DNA of 13,120 bases from Actinomycetes bacterium (GTDB lineage: Bacteria > Actinomycetota > Acidimicrobiia > Acidimicrobiales > Palsa-688). This document shows, piece by piece, positions 6,467 to 13,059 of the stretch. The notes beneath the pieces are model-generated. The model saw only the letters and a list, made by a program, of their open reading frames with translations, was not told where the DNA came from and searched no databases. Each line of letters begins with the position of its first letter. Position 1 is the first letter of the stretch. The position numbers and the translations under genes are program-made. The stretch spans positions 1 to 13,120 of the forward strand of contig JAKARG010000032.1 in NCBI GenBank assembly GCA_021819345.1. The letters are read 5' to 3'.

Positions 6467-7531
6467 GTGCTCGACCGGCTCCCAGGGCTCGAACGGGAGT
6501 ACGAGCTGGTCCTCGCCCAGCTCGCCGACCCCGAGGTGATCGCCGATCGCGCCCGTCTGCGCGAGGTCTCGCGGCGCCATCGCGAGCTCGAGGCGGTCGT
6601 GGCCGCCGCCCGGCAGCGGCGTTCGGTCGAGGGCGACCTCCAGGCCGCCAGGGAGATGGTTGCCGACGCGGATGGGCCCGATCGGGCCGAGATGCGCGCC
6701 GAGATCGAGGCGGGAGAGGCGCGCCTCGAGGAGATCGACGAGGCGCTCCGGGTCCTGTTGCTGCCGCGCGATCCCAACGACGGTCGCAACGTGATCGTCG
6801 AGGTCCGGGGTGCCGAAGGGGGAGAGGAGGGCAACCTGTGGGCCCGAGACCTGCACGAGATGTACCTCCGCTTCGCCGAGCGCTGCGGGCTCGCCGTCGA
6901 GCCGCTCGGCTCCGACCCTTCTGCGATGGGTGGGTTCAACGAGGTGTCGTTCCTCGTGAGGGGTGAGCGCGCCTGGAGCCTGTTCGGCTTCGAGGGAGGC
7001 ACCCACCGGGTGCAGCGGGTCCCCCTCACCGAGTCCCAGGGCAGGGTCCACACCTCGACGGCCACGGTAACCGTCCTCCCCGAGGCCGAGGAGATCGACG
7101 TCCACCTGGAGGAAAAGGACCTGAAGGTGGACGTCTACCGCTCGACCGGGCCGGGTGGACAGTCGGTCAACACGACCGACTCTGCGGTGCGCGTCACCCA
7201 CCTGCCGACCGGACTGGTGGTCGCCATGCAGGACGAGAAGAGCCAGATCCAGAACCGGGCCAAGGCGATGGCCGTGCTTCGCGCCAGGCTCCTCGCGCTC
7301 GAGACCGACCGGCGCGAGGCAGAGGCGTCGAGCGCCCGGCGCAGCCAGACCGGCCACGGGGGCCGGGCCGACAAGATCAGGACCTACAACTACAAGGAGA
7401 ACCGGGTCACCGACCACCGGATCGGCCTCACCCTCTACAAGCTCGACAAGGTCCTCGCCGGGGAGCTGGAGGACCTCGTGGAGGCGCTCCAGGCCGACGA
7501 GCGCTCCCGCCAGCTCGCCGGCGAGCCCTGA
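6467..7531 (+). CDS. prfA: Peptide chain release factor 1
   Basis: RF1 recognises UAA and UAG stop codons in the ribosomal A site and triggers release of the finished peptide. The product is 354 aa, close to the usual 355-360. It shows the N-terminal coiled-coil domain (about 1-100), the conserved EVRGAEGGEEGNLWARDL block (112-129), the tripeptide anticodon region VPLTESQGRVHTS (185-197) with P186-L187-T188 fitting the RF1 PxT rule (RF2 has SPF), and the GGQ loop STGPGGQSVNTTDSAVR (226-242) with GGQ at 230-232. The GTG start has no Shine-Dalgarno sequence but a -10-like box 8 nt upstream. Its neighbour prmC encodes the methylase that modifies this GGQ glutamine, so co-expression makes sense. 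The Leu in the PxT position is slightly unusual; E. coli has PAT. Confidence 0.97.
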   Translation: MLDRLPGLEREYELVLAQLADPEVIADRARLREVSRRHRELEAVVAAARQRRSVEGDLQAAREMVADADGPDRAEMRAEIEAGEARLEEIDEALRVLLLPRDPNDGRNVIVEVRGAEGGEEGNLWARDLHEMYLRFAERCGLAVEPLGSDPSAMGGFNEVSFLVRGERAWSLFGFEGGTHRVQRVPLTESQGRVHTSTATVTVLPEAEEIDVHLEEKDLKVDVYRSTGPGGQSVNTTDSAVRVTHLPTGLVVAMQDEKSQIQNRAKAMAVLRARLLALETDRREAEASSARRSQTGHGGRADKIRTYNYKENRVTDHRIGLTLYKLDKVLAGELEDLVEALQADERSRQLAGEP

Positions 7532-7534
7532 GCC

Positions 7535-8458
7535 GTGGACGACGCTGCAGCCACGAGCAACCGAGCAGCCACGCAGGGCCGAGCAGCCACGCAGGGCCGA
7601 GCAGCCACGCAGGGCCGAGCAGGACCGCAGAGCTGGGGAGAGCTGTACCGCGCCGCCTCGGCGCGCCTCGGGTCAGCCCAAGAGGCTCGCTGGCTGGTCG
7701 AGGAGGCCTCGGGAGCCCGCTGGCCGGCGTGCGCAGCCGAGCTGGCCCCGCCCCGGCCGGCCCGGCACCTGGAGGGCATGCTCGAGCGGCGCGCCGGAGG
7801 GGAGCCGATCCAGTACGTGCTCGGGAGCTGGGGCTTCCGGACCCTGGAGCTGATGGTCGACTCCCGGGTGCTCATCCCCCGGCCCGAGACCGAGGTCCTC
7901 GTCGAGGTCGCCCTCCGGCTGCTACGGGCCCGGCAGGCACCGCTCGCAGCCGACCTCGGCACCGGCAGCGGGGCGATCGCCCTCGCCCTCGTCGCCGAGC
8001 ACCCCGGGGTGCAGGTGTGGGGCACCGACGTCTCGGGGGACGCCCTCGACGTCGCGCGCGCCAATGCCGCCGGCCTCGCCGGGCGCTCCGCAGCGAGGAT
8101 CCGCCTCGTCGAAGGCTCCTGGTGGGCGGCGCTCCCAGAAGAGCTGGCCGGTGGCCTCGACCTGGTGGTGTCCAACCCGCCCTACCTGAGCCGTGCCGAG
8201 CTGCTCGGCGCCGACGAGACGGTGCGCGACTGGGAGCCGGCCGCCGCGCTCTGCCCCGGCCCGACGGGGACCGAGGCGCTGACCGAGGTCGTCGCCGGTG
8301 CGACCCCCTGGCTGGCGCCCACCGGCGCGCTGGTCGTGGAGCTCTCGCCCCCCCAGGCACCGGCGATGGCTGCCCTGGCCCGGGACTCAGGCTTTGCCTC
8401 GGTCGAGGTGCTCGCCGACCTCGCCGGGCGCGACCGGGTGCTGGTGGCACGGCGATGA
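7535..8458 (+). CDS. prmC: Release factor glutamine methyltransferase
   Basis: SAM-dependent enzyme that N5-methylates the glutamine of the GGQ motif of RF1 and RF2. The product is 307 aa; the family is usually about 280. The N-terminal helical domain (about 33-100, SWGELYRAASARLG and GGEPIQYVLGSWGF) recognises the release factor. The methyltransferase core shows LIPRPETE (113-120), SAM motif I DLGTGSGAIAL (140-150) and the NPPY catalytic motif (214-217). Residues 10-27 are three RAATQG repeats encoded by an 18-nt tandem array, which accounts for the extra N-terminal length. GTG 7535, 3 nt after the prfA stop, is the only usable upstream start in frame: no ATG, GTG or TTG lies between the repeats and SWGELY. 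Its TGA overlaps the tsaC ATG (ATGA). The core assignment is firm; the exact N-terminus is less sure. Confidence 0.94.
   Translation: MDDAAATSNRAATQGRAATQGRAATQGRAGPQSWGELYRAASARLGSAQEARWLVEEASGARWPACAAELAPPRPARHLEGMLERRAGGEPIQYVLGSWGFRTLELMVDSRVLIPRPETEVLVEVALRLLRARQAPLAADLGTGSGAIALALVAEHPGVQVWGTDVSGDALDVARANAAGLAGRSAARIRLVEGSWWAALPEELAGGLDLVVSNPPYLSRAELLGADETVRDWEPAAALCPGPTGTEALTEVVAGATPWLAPTGALVVELSPPQAPAMAALARDSGFASVEVLADLAGRDRVLVARR
7561..7622 (+). repeat. 18-nt tandem repeat, 3.4 copies, in the 5' end of prmC
   Basis: CCGAGCAGCCACGCAGGG occurs three times without mismatch (7561-7578, 7579-7596, 7597-7614), followed by 8 nt of a fourth copy. It encodes (RAATQG)x3. The identity of the copies implies recent slippage. 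Copy-number change would keep the frame. Confidence 0.95.
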
Positions 8459-9075
8459 CCGCCATGATCGTCCCGGCGCTCCAGCCTCCTGCGCCCCCCG
8501 AGGAGGTGGTGGCGGCGCTTCGCGCCGGGCTCGTGGTCGGGATCCCGACCGACACCGTCTACGGCCTGGCGGTCGACCCCTGGCGGCCAGGGGCCAGCGA
8601 ACGGCTCTTCGCCGTCAAGCGCCGGCCCCACGACGTGGCCCTGCCGGTGCTCGTCGCCGACATCGAGCAGGCCCGGGGGCTGCTCGGCAGCCTTGCTCCG
8701 CTCGCCGAACGGCTGATGCAGGCCTTCTGGCCCGGAGCACTCACCGTGGTCGTCCCTGCACCCGACGACCTCGGGGCCGACCTCGGCGGTGACGGGCGAA
8801 GCGTGGGTGTCCGCTGCCCAGCCCACGACTTGGTGCGGGCCCTGGCCCGGGAGGCCGGGCCGATCGCGGTCACGAGCGCCAACCTGCACGGAGCGGCGCC
8901 TTTCTCCTCCGCCTCGGAGCTCGCCGCCGGGCTCGACGGCGTCGCAGTGGTCCTCGACGGCGGCCTGTGCGCCGGCGAGCCGTCGACGGTCGTCTCGGTG
9001 CGAGGCGACGAGCTGGCACTGCTGCGGCCCGGGGCCCTCTGGGAGGCGGTGGCGGACCTAGAGTGGAGGGGGTGA
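8455..9075 (+). CDS. tsaC: L-threonylcarbamoyladenylate synthase (YrdC/Sua5 family)
   Basis: Makes threonylcarbamoyl-AMP from threonine, bicarbonate and ATP, the first step of t6A formation at position 37 of ANN-decoding tRNAs. The 206-aa product is a single YrdC-type domain without the C-terminal Sua5 extension. Diagnostic motifs are PTDTVYGL (31-38), the KRRP nucleotide-binding segment (55-58), ALPVLV (62-67), WPGALTVV (92-99), VRCPAH (119-124), TSANLHG (140-146) and DGG...STVVSV (168-182). The ATG overlaps the prmC stop as ATGA, so translation is coupled; an in-frame second ATG lies 9 nt later. The threonine it uses is made by the hom-thrC genes upstream. In Streptomyces a low-molecular-weight phosphatase gene sits between this gene and glyA; here it is absent. 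Confidence 0.94.
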   Translation: MTAMIVPALQPPAPPEEVVAALRAGLVVGIPTDTVYGLAVDPWRPGASERLFAVKRRPHDVALPVLVADIEQARGLLGSLAPLAERLMQAFWPGALTVVVPAPDDLGADLGGDGRSVGVRCPAHDLVRALAREAGPIAVTSANLHGAAPFSSASELAAGLDGVAVVLDGGLCAGEPSTVVSVRGDELALLRPGALWEAVADLEWRG

Positions 9076-10319
9076 GCACGGACCGAGAGCTGCCCGGGGA
9101 CGAGGAGCTGTTCGGGCTCATCGAGCGCGAGCTCGAGCGCCAGTCGAGCACCCTCCAGCTGATCGCCTCGGAGAACTTCACCTCCCGGGCGGTGATGGCG
9201 GCCACCGGCTCGGTCCTCACCAACAAGTACTCGGAGGGGTACCCGGGCCGGCGCTACTACGGCGGCAACCGGGTGGTCGACCAGGTGGAGGACCTGGCCC
9301 GCCGGCGCGCCTGCGAGCTGTTCGGGGCGGAGCACGCCAACGTCCAGCCCCACTCGGGGTCCAACGCCAACCTCGCCGCCTACCTGGCCACCCTCGACGT
9401 CGGCGACACCGTGCTCGGCCTGCGCCTCGACCAGGGGGGGCACCTCACCCACGGCTCCCCGGTCAACATCTCGGGGCGCTACTACGACTTCGTGTCCTAC
9501 GGGCTCACCGACAGCGACGAGCGCGTCGACTTGGACCAGCTTCGCCGCCTCGCCGAGGAGCACCGCCCCAAGCTGATCGTCGCGGGCGCGACCGCCTACC
9601 CGCGGGTCATCGAGCCCGGGCCGATCCGGGAGATCGCCGACGCGGTCGGCGCGAGGTTCCTCTTCGACGCAGCCCACGTCGCCGGTCTGATCGCCGGCGG
9701 TGTCCACCCCAACCCCACCGGGGTGGCGGACGTCGTCACCTTCACCACCCACAAGACCCTCCGGGGGCCGCGGGGAGGCTGCATCCTCTCCACCGGCGAG
9801 CTGGCTCCCGCAATCGACAAGGCGGTCTTCCCGGGCCTGCAGGGGGGGCCGCTCGACCACGTCGTGGCGGCCAAGGCGGTGGCCTTCGGCGAAGCCCTCC
9901 GCCCGGAGTTCGAGGCCTACGCCCGCCGGGTCGTGGACAACGCCCGGGTGCTCGCCGCCGCCCTGGCGCAAGAGGGCTTCCGGATCGTCTCGGGGGGGAC
10001 CGACACCCACCTGCTGCTGGTCGACCTGCGCAGCTTCGACCCCGAGCTCACCGGTAGGGCAGCCCAGGAGGCCCTCGACCGGGCGGGGATCAGCTGCAAC
10101 AAGAACACCGTCCCGGGTGACCCGCGCTCGGCGTTCGTGACGAGCGGGCTGCGCCTCGGGACCCCGGCGGTCACCACCACCGGCATGGGCGAGCCCGAGA
10201 TGGCCGAGATCGCTGAGCTGATCAGCAGGGTGCTGCGCCGCCGCGAGGACGAGCGGGAGCTCGAGGCGGTGAGCGACGCGGTCGCGACCCTCTGCTCCAA
10301 GTTCGAGCCCTACTCCTGA
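9072..10319 (+). CDS. glyA: Serine hydroxymethyltransferase
   Basis: PLP enzyme that transfers the serine hydroxymethyl carbon to tetrahydrofolate, giving glycine and 5,10-methylene-THF. The product is 415 aa, the standard bacterial length. Motifs include LIASENFTS (30-38), NKYSEGYPGRRYYGGN (51-66), QPHSGSNAN (92-100), HLTHGSPVN (124-132), the FDAAHVAGLIAGG block (198-210), and the PLP-lysine signature TTHKTLRGPRGG with Lys228. GTG 9072 overlaps the tsaC stop as GTGA. A second in-frame GTG at 9063 would add three residues. GGAGG (9065-9069) is too close to 9072 for a normal Shine-Dalgarno spacing. A TAGAGT box (9059-9064) lies 7 nt before 9072 and might drive a leaderless transcript, though coupling to tsaC is the simpler reading. 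Confidence 0.97.
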   Translation: MSTDRELPGDEELFGLIERELERQSSTLQLIASENFTSRAVMAATGSVLTNKYSEGYPGRRYYGGNRVVDQVEDLARRRACELFGAEHANVQPHSGSNANLAAYLATLDVGDTVLGLRLDQGGHLTHGSPVNISGRYYDFVSYGLTDSDERVDLDQLRRLAEEHRPKLIVAGATAYPRVIEPGPIREIADAVGARFLFDAAHVAGLIAGGVHPNPTGVADVVTFTTHKTLRGPRGGCILSTGELAPAIDKAVFPGLQGGPLDHVVAAKAVAFGEALRPEFEAYARRVVDNARVLAAALAQEGFRIVSGGTDTHLLLVDLRSFDPELTGRAAQEALDRAGISCNKNTVPGDPRSAFVTSGLRLGTPAVTTTGMGEPEMAEIAELISRVLRRREDERELEAVSDAVATLCSKFEPYS

Positions 10320-10328
10320 GCGGGTCGC

Positions 10329-11681
10329 GTGAGCGACTGGGTCGACTACCTGATCTGCGGCGGGGTCGCCGCAGCCGTGACGGCGCTCGCCACCGGGGTG
10401 GTCCGCAAGCTGGCGGTCCGCTTCTCGCTGGTGGTGCTACCCGACGAGCGGCGGGTCCACGAGCGGCCGACGCCCACCCTCGGCGGGGCGGCGATGTTCG
10501 TCGGGTTCCTGGCGGCGATGGCCGTCGCCTCGCAGATGCCGGCGTTCCGCCAGGTCTTCCAGGCCAACTCCGAGCCGCTCGGGGTGGTCCTCGCCGCCGG
10601 GGTGATCTTCGCCGTCGGGACCGGCGACGACCTGCGGGAGATGTCACCGCCGGCGAAGATGTCCGGCCAGGTGCTGGCCGGGACCGTCCTCTACCTGTTC
10701 GGCGTGGCGATGCTGTTCTTCCGCATCCCCCTCGTGCACACGACCCTCGTGCTCTCCCCGGACCTCTCGCCGCTCTTCACCGTGGCCTGGGTGGTGGTGA
10801 TCGCCAACGCGGTCAACTTCATCGACGGCCTGGACGGCCTGGCAGCAGGGATCATCGCGATCGCCTCGGGCGCCTTCTTCGTCTACTCCCACCAGTTCCT
10901 CGTCCCCCAGGGTCTCTCCTCCAACGTCGGGCCACTGCTCGCGATCGTCGCGTGCGGGGTGTGCGTCGGCTTCCTGCCCCACAACTTCCACCCGGCGAGG
11001 ATCTTCATGGGCGACTCCGGGGCGATGCTGCTCGGCCTGCTCATGGCGGCGAGCACCGTCTCGGTGGTGGGGGAGAGCGACGTCGCCTCTCCCGGGCGGA
11101 CGTTCTTCACCTTCGCCCCGGTCCTCATCCCCTTCTTCATCCTCGGGATCCCGCTGCTCGACACCCTCTGGGCGGTGGTGAGGCGGGCGAGCAGGCGCTC
11201 GAGCCCGGCGGTCGCCGACAAGAACCACCTGCACCATCGGCTCATGCGCCTCGGCCACGGCCAGACCCGGGCGGGGCGGATCCTCTGGTCCTGGACGGCG
11301 CTGCTCTCCGGGCTGGTGCTCTGGCCGGTCGTCACCGGGCGGGACTCGATTGCGGTGCCGGCGGCCGTCGGTGGGCTCGGGATAGTGCTCTACACCGTCT
11401 TCGCCCGCAACTCCGTCTTCGCCCGCAACTCCCGCGACGCCCGGACTGCCGAGGGCACCCCCGGCGAGCCGGTGCCGCCGGCAGCGCCGGTGGCGCCGAA
11501 GGGGCCGGTACCGCCGGCAGTGAGCGCCTCGGTGGAGGCAGCCGACCGCTGCGCGCGCCGGGTTGGCCCCGACGAGCAGTGCGTCCGAACCTGGTCGGGT
11601 GGGCGATCGGGTCGCAGCGGTGACGGGCTCGGCGAGGACGCCGCCGCCCCGGATTTGCGTCTGTCGGGCGATCGTACCTAG
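10329..11681 (+). CDS. wecA: Undecaprenyl/decaprenyl-phosphate N-acetylhexosamine-1-phosphate transferase, WecA-type
   Basis: Polytopic membrane enzyme of the MraY/WecA superfamily. It loads a sugar phosphate from a UDP-sugar (usually GlcNAc) onto a polyprenyl phosphate, starting cell-envelope polymer synthesis such as arabinogalactan linkage or teichoic acid. Signatures are PDERRVHERPTPTLGG (38-53), the metal/prenyl-binding DD in GTGDDLREMSPPAK (97-110), NAVNFIDGLDGLAAG (160-174), NFHPARIFMGDSGA (219-232) and the HxHH-like NHLHHRLMRLGHG (299-311). Around ten hydrophobic segments run from residue 5 to about 357. A tail of about 90 residues (360-450) is Pro/Ala-rich and begins with a duplicated VFARNS. 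The exact sugar and lipid substrate cannot be read from sequence. The GTG start, 9 nt after glyA, has no Shine-Dalgarno sequence. The stop codon overlaps the putative atp promoter. Adjacency to atpI is the usual actinobacterial order. Confidence 0.92.
   Translation: MSDWVDYLICGGVAAAVTALATGVVRKLAVRFSLVVLPDERRVHERPTPTLGGAAMFVGFLAAMAVASQMPAFRQVFQANSEPLGVVLAAGVIFAVGTGDDLREMSPPAKMSGQVLAGTVLYLFGVAMLFFRIPLVHTTLVLSPDLSPLFTVAWVVVIANAVNFIDGLDGLAAGIIAIASGAFFVYSHQFLVPQGLSSNVGPLLAIVACGVCVGFLPHNFHPARIFMGDSGAMLLGLLMAASTVSVVGESDVASPGRTFFTFAPVLIPFFILGIPLLDTLWAVVRRASRRSSPAVADKNHLHHRLMRLGHGQTRAGRILWSWTALLSGLVLWPVVTGRDSIAVPAAVGGLGIVLYTVFARNSVFARNSRDARTAEGTPGEPVPPAAPVAPKGPVPPAVSASVEAADRCARRVGPDEQCVRTWSGGRSGRSGDGLGEDAAAPDLRLSGDRT
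11397..11432 (+). repeat. 18-nt tandem duplication in wecA
   Basis: GTCTTCGCCCGCAACTCC occurs twice without mismatch (11397-11414 and 11415-11432), encoding VFARNS twice at residues 357-368. It lies at the junction between the last hydrophobic segment and the disordered tail. Confidence 0.92.
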
Positions 11682-11684
11682 CCT
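11655..11684 (+). promoter_or_regulatory. Putative promoter of the ATP synthase operon
   Basis: TTGCGT (11655-11660) and TAGCCT (11679-11684) are 18 bp apart. The -10 box overlaps the wecA stop codon TAG. The expected transcription start near 11691 lies just before GTG 11693. The -35 match is only partial (TTG). Confidence 0.45.
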
Positions 11685-11692
11685 CTAGCGCC

Positions 11693-11758
11693 GTGGAAGC
11701 GGACAGGGTGTCTATTCCCGCGCGTGCGGGCCGCCGTGGAGGCTGCGGTGGGTCCTGA
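11693..11758 (+). CDS. Possible 21-aa leader ORF overlapping atpI
   Basis: GTG 11693 lies 8 nt after the TAGCCT -10 box and opens a 21-codon frame (MEADRVSIPARAGRRGGCGGS) ending at TGA 11756-11758. It overlaps the start region of atpI in another frame; GTG 11766 of atpI is 7 nt after its stop, so re-initiation there is conceivable. No Shine-Dalgarno sequence is present for either. Translation is speculative, and a chance frame cannot be excluded. Confidence 0.2.
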   Translation: MEADRVSIPARAGRRGGCGGS

Positions 11759-12197
11759 CGCAGGCGTGACCGGGATCCTCGGAGCCTTCCCGGTTCTCGG
11801 CGTCGAGCGGATAGTGCGGCGCACCCTGGTGAGCGCGGCGGCCGGCGGCATCCTCGCAGGGCTGCTCGCCGTGGTCGCCGGGTTCCCCCTCGTCGCCCCC
11901 GGGATCCTCCTCGGCCTCGGTCTCGCAGTGCTCAACCACCGGATCTTCCAGGCCTCGGCGCTGCGCTACATCGACCCCGAGGGCAGCGTCAGGCGCAAGC
12001 CGTTCACCGGGAGCGTCCTCGCCAGGCTCGGGGCGTGCACCGCCGTGGCCGTGGTGCTGCTCGTATGGGCGCGTCCGGTGGGCTTCGGGGTGATCGCCGG
12101 CCTGGCGATCTTCCAGGCTGCCATGCTCGTCAACGCAGTGGTCGCGCTGGTCCACTACCAGCGAGCCGAGATCGGTGGCGGGTCGCAGCGTGGGTAG
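11724..12197 (+). CDS. atpI: ATP synthase subunit I (AtpI-like membrane protein)
   Basis: Small membrane protein encoded at the head of many atp operons; in other bacteria it helps assemble the c-ring or supports Mg2+ supply. It is not part of the finished enzyme. The 157-aa frame shows four hydrophobic segments: about 33-53, 55-70, 97-117 and 120-144, with an intervening NHRIFQASALRYIDPEG stretch. That topology plus its position directly before atpB is the evidence; primary sequence is weakly conserved in this family. The start is uncertain: GTG 11724, 11736, 11748 and 11766 are all in frame, none with a clear Shine-Dalgarno sequence, and the in-frame stop at 11679-11681 sets the upstream limit. 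The end overlaps the atpB start by 8 or 23 nt, so coupling is likely. Confidence 0.8.
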   Translation: MRAAVEAAVGPDAGVTGILGAFPVLGVERIVRRTLVSAAAGGILAGLLAVVAGFPLVAPGILLGLGLAVLNHRIFQASALRYIDPEGSVRRKPFTGSVLARLGACTAVAVVLLVWARPVGFGVIAGLAIFQAAMLVNAVVALVHYQRAEIGGGSQRG

Positions 12198-12915
12198 TGC
12201 CCCTCTCGCCTCGATAGCCATCCCGGTCGGCAAGCACCTCACGATCGGGCCGTTCAACTACGACACGGCCTACTCGACCCTCTTCGCCGCCGGGCTGGTC
12301 GTCGCCCTCGGGCTGTGGGCCCGCTCCAAGATGACCCCGGGGGTACCGGGCAAGCTCCAGCTCGTCTGGGAGAGCCTCACCGGGTTCATCACCGAGCAGG
12401 CGGAGGGAGCGCTCGGTCCGCAGGCGAGCCAGGTGGTGCCCTGGGCGCTCGCCATCTTCACCCTGGTCCTCGCCTCCAACTGGATGGAGGTCCTGCCGGC
12501 GGTGTACCGGGGGACCGACTACGTGCCGTCGCCGAGCGCAGACGTGAACTTCTGCTACGCGCTCGGGATCACGGTGTGGCTCGTGACCAACTGGGCCGGG
12601 ATCCGCTCGCGGGCCAAGGCGACCGGGAGCTTCTCGCGCGGCTACGCCCAGTGGCTGAAGATGTTCCTGTCGCCACTGCACCTCACCGAGCACCTGACCC
12701 GCTGGCTCACCCTTGCGCTGCGGCTCTTCGGCAACATCTTCGCCGGGACGATCATGACCGCCCTGCTGCTCGTGCTCCCGGTCTACTTCTTTCCGGCGAC
12801 CATCGGGTTCAATGCGATCTGGTGGCTCTTCGAGCTGTTCGTCGGAGTGGTCCAGGCGTTCATCTTCTCCCTCCTCACCATCCTCTACTGGCAGTTCAAC
12901 GTCGAGCACCACTGA
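12175..12915 (+). CDS. atpB: F-type ATP synthase subunit a
   Basis: Membrane subunit of Fo that forms the two half-channels for ions next to the c-ring. The product is 246 aa, within the family range. It shows hydrophobic segments at about 33-48, 88-105, 124-140, 180-205 and 208-240. Key residues are visible: the essential arginine R183 in LALRLFGNIFAG, PSADVNFCYAL (120-130), and Q227 in LFVGVVQAFIFSLLT. The ending WQFNVEHH is complete. Two in-frame starts compete: GTG 12175 (23-nt overlap with atpI) and GTG 12190 (8-nt overlap, preceded by G-rich GGTGGCGGG); neither has a standard Shine-Dalgarno sequence, so residues 1-5 are uncertain. Whether protons or sodium are carried cannot be judged without the complete c subunit. 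Confidence 0.96.
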   Translation: MAGRSVGSAPLASIAIPVGKHLTIGPFNYDTAYSTLFAAGLVVALGLWARSKMTPGVPGKLQLVWESLTGFITEQAEGALGPQASQVVPWALAIFTLVLASNWMEVLPAVYRGTDYVPSPSADVNFCYALGITVWLVTNWAGIRSRAKATGSFSRGYAQWLKMFLSPLHLTEHLTRWLTLALRLFGNIFAGTIMTALLLVLPVYFFPATIGFNAIWWLFELFVGVVQAFIFSLLTILYWQFNVEHH

Positions 12916-12943
12916 GCACCACCGAGCACGGCCGAGCACCCAG
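12904..12943 (+). repeat. 10-nt imperfect tandem repeat spanning the end of atpB
   Basis: Four consecutive 10-mers begin GAGCAC: GAGCACCACT, GAGCACCACC, GAGCACGGCC, GAGCACCCAG. The first includes the last codons (EHH) and the T of the stop codon of atpB; the others lie in the gap before atpE. This looks like slippage; function is unknown. Confidence 0.7.
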
Positions 12944-13005
12944 TCGTCTCGGCCCACGCCTCCAACCCGTCCCGGTCCGATCCGGGCGCCACAACCAAGC
13001 GGAGC

Positions 13006-13028
13006 CCCGCCGGCCAGCGTCCGGCGGG
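13006..13028 (+). other. 8-bp hairpin between atpB and atpE
   Basis: CCCGCCGG (13006-13013) pairs perfectly with CCGGCGGG (13021-13028) across a 7-nt loop. There is no following T tract, so it is not a classical terminator. In the 144-nt atpB-atpE gap it might protect or mark a processed end of atpE mRNA; that role is inference. Confidence 0.45.
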
Positions 13029-13041
13029 CCGAGCACTAGAC

Positions 13042-13046
13042 AGGAG
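13042..13046 (+). promoter_or_regulatory. Ribosome-binding site of atpE
   Basis: AGGAG precedes ATG 13060 by 13 nt, longer than the usual 5-9. No other start in frame lies closer, and no better Shine-Dalgarno sequence is nearer the ATG. Confidence 0.5.
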
Positions 13047-13059
13047 AAACCCCACCGCC

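Noticed and set aside
8967..9071. Upstream extension of the glyA frame to 8967
   Set aside because: It would overlap tsaC by more than 100 nt and the added residues are Arg/Gly-rich without similarity to SHMT; the GTG 9072 start gives the family-typical N-terminus.
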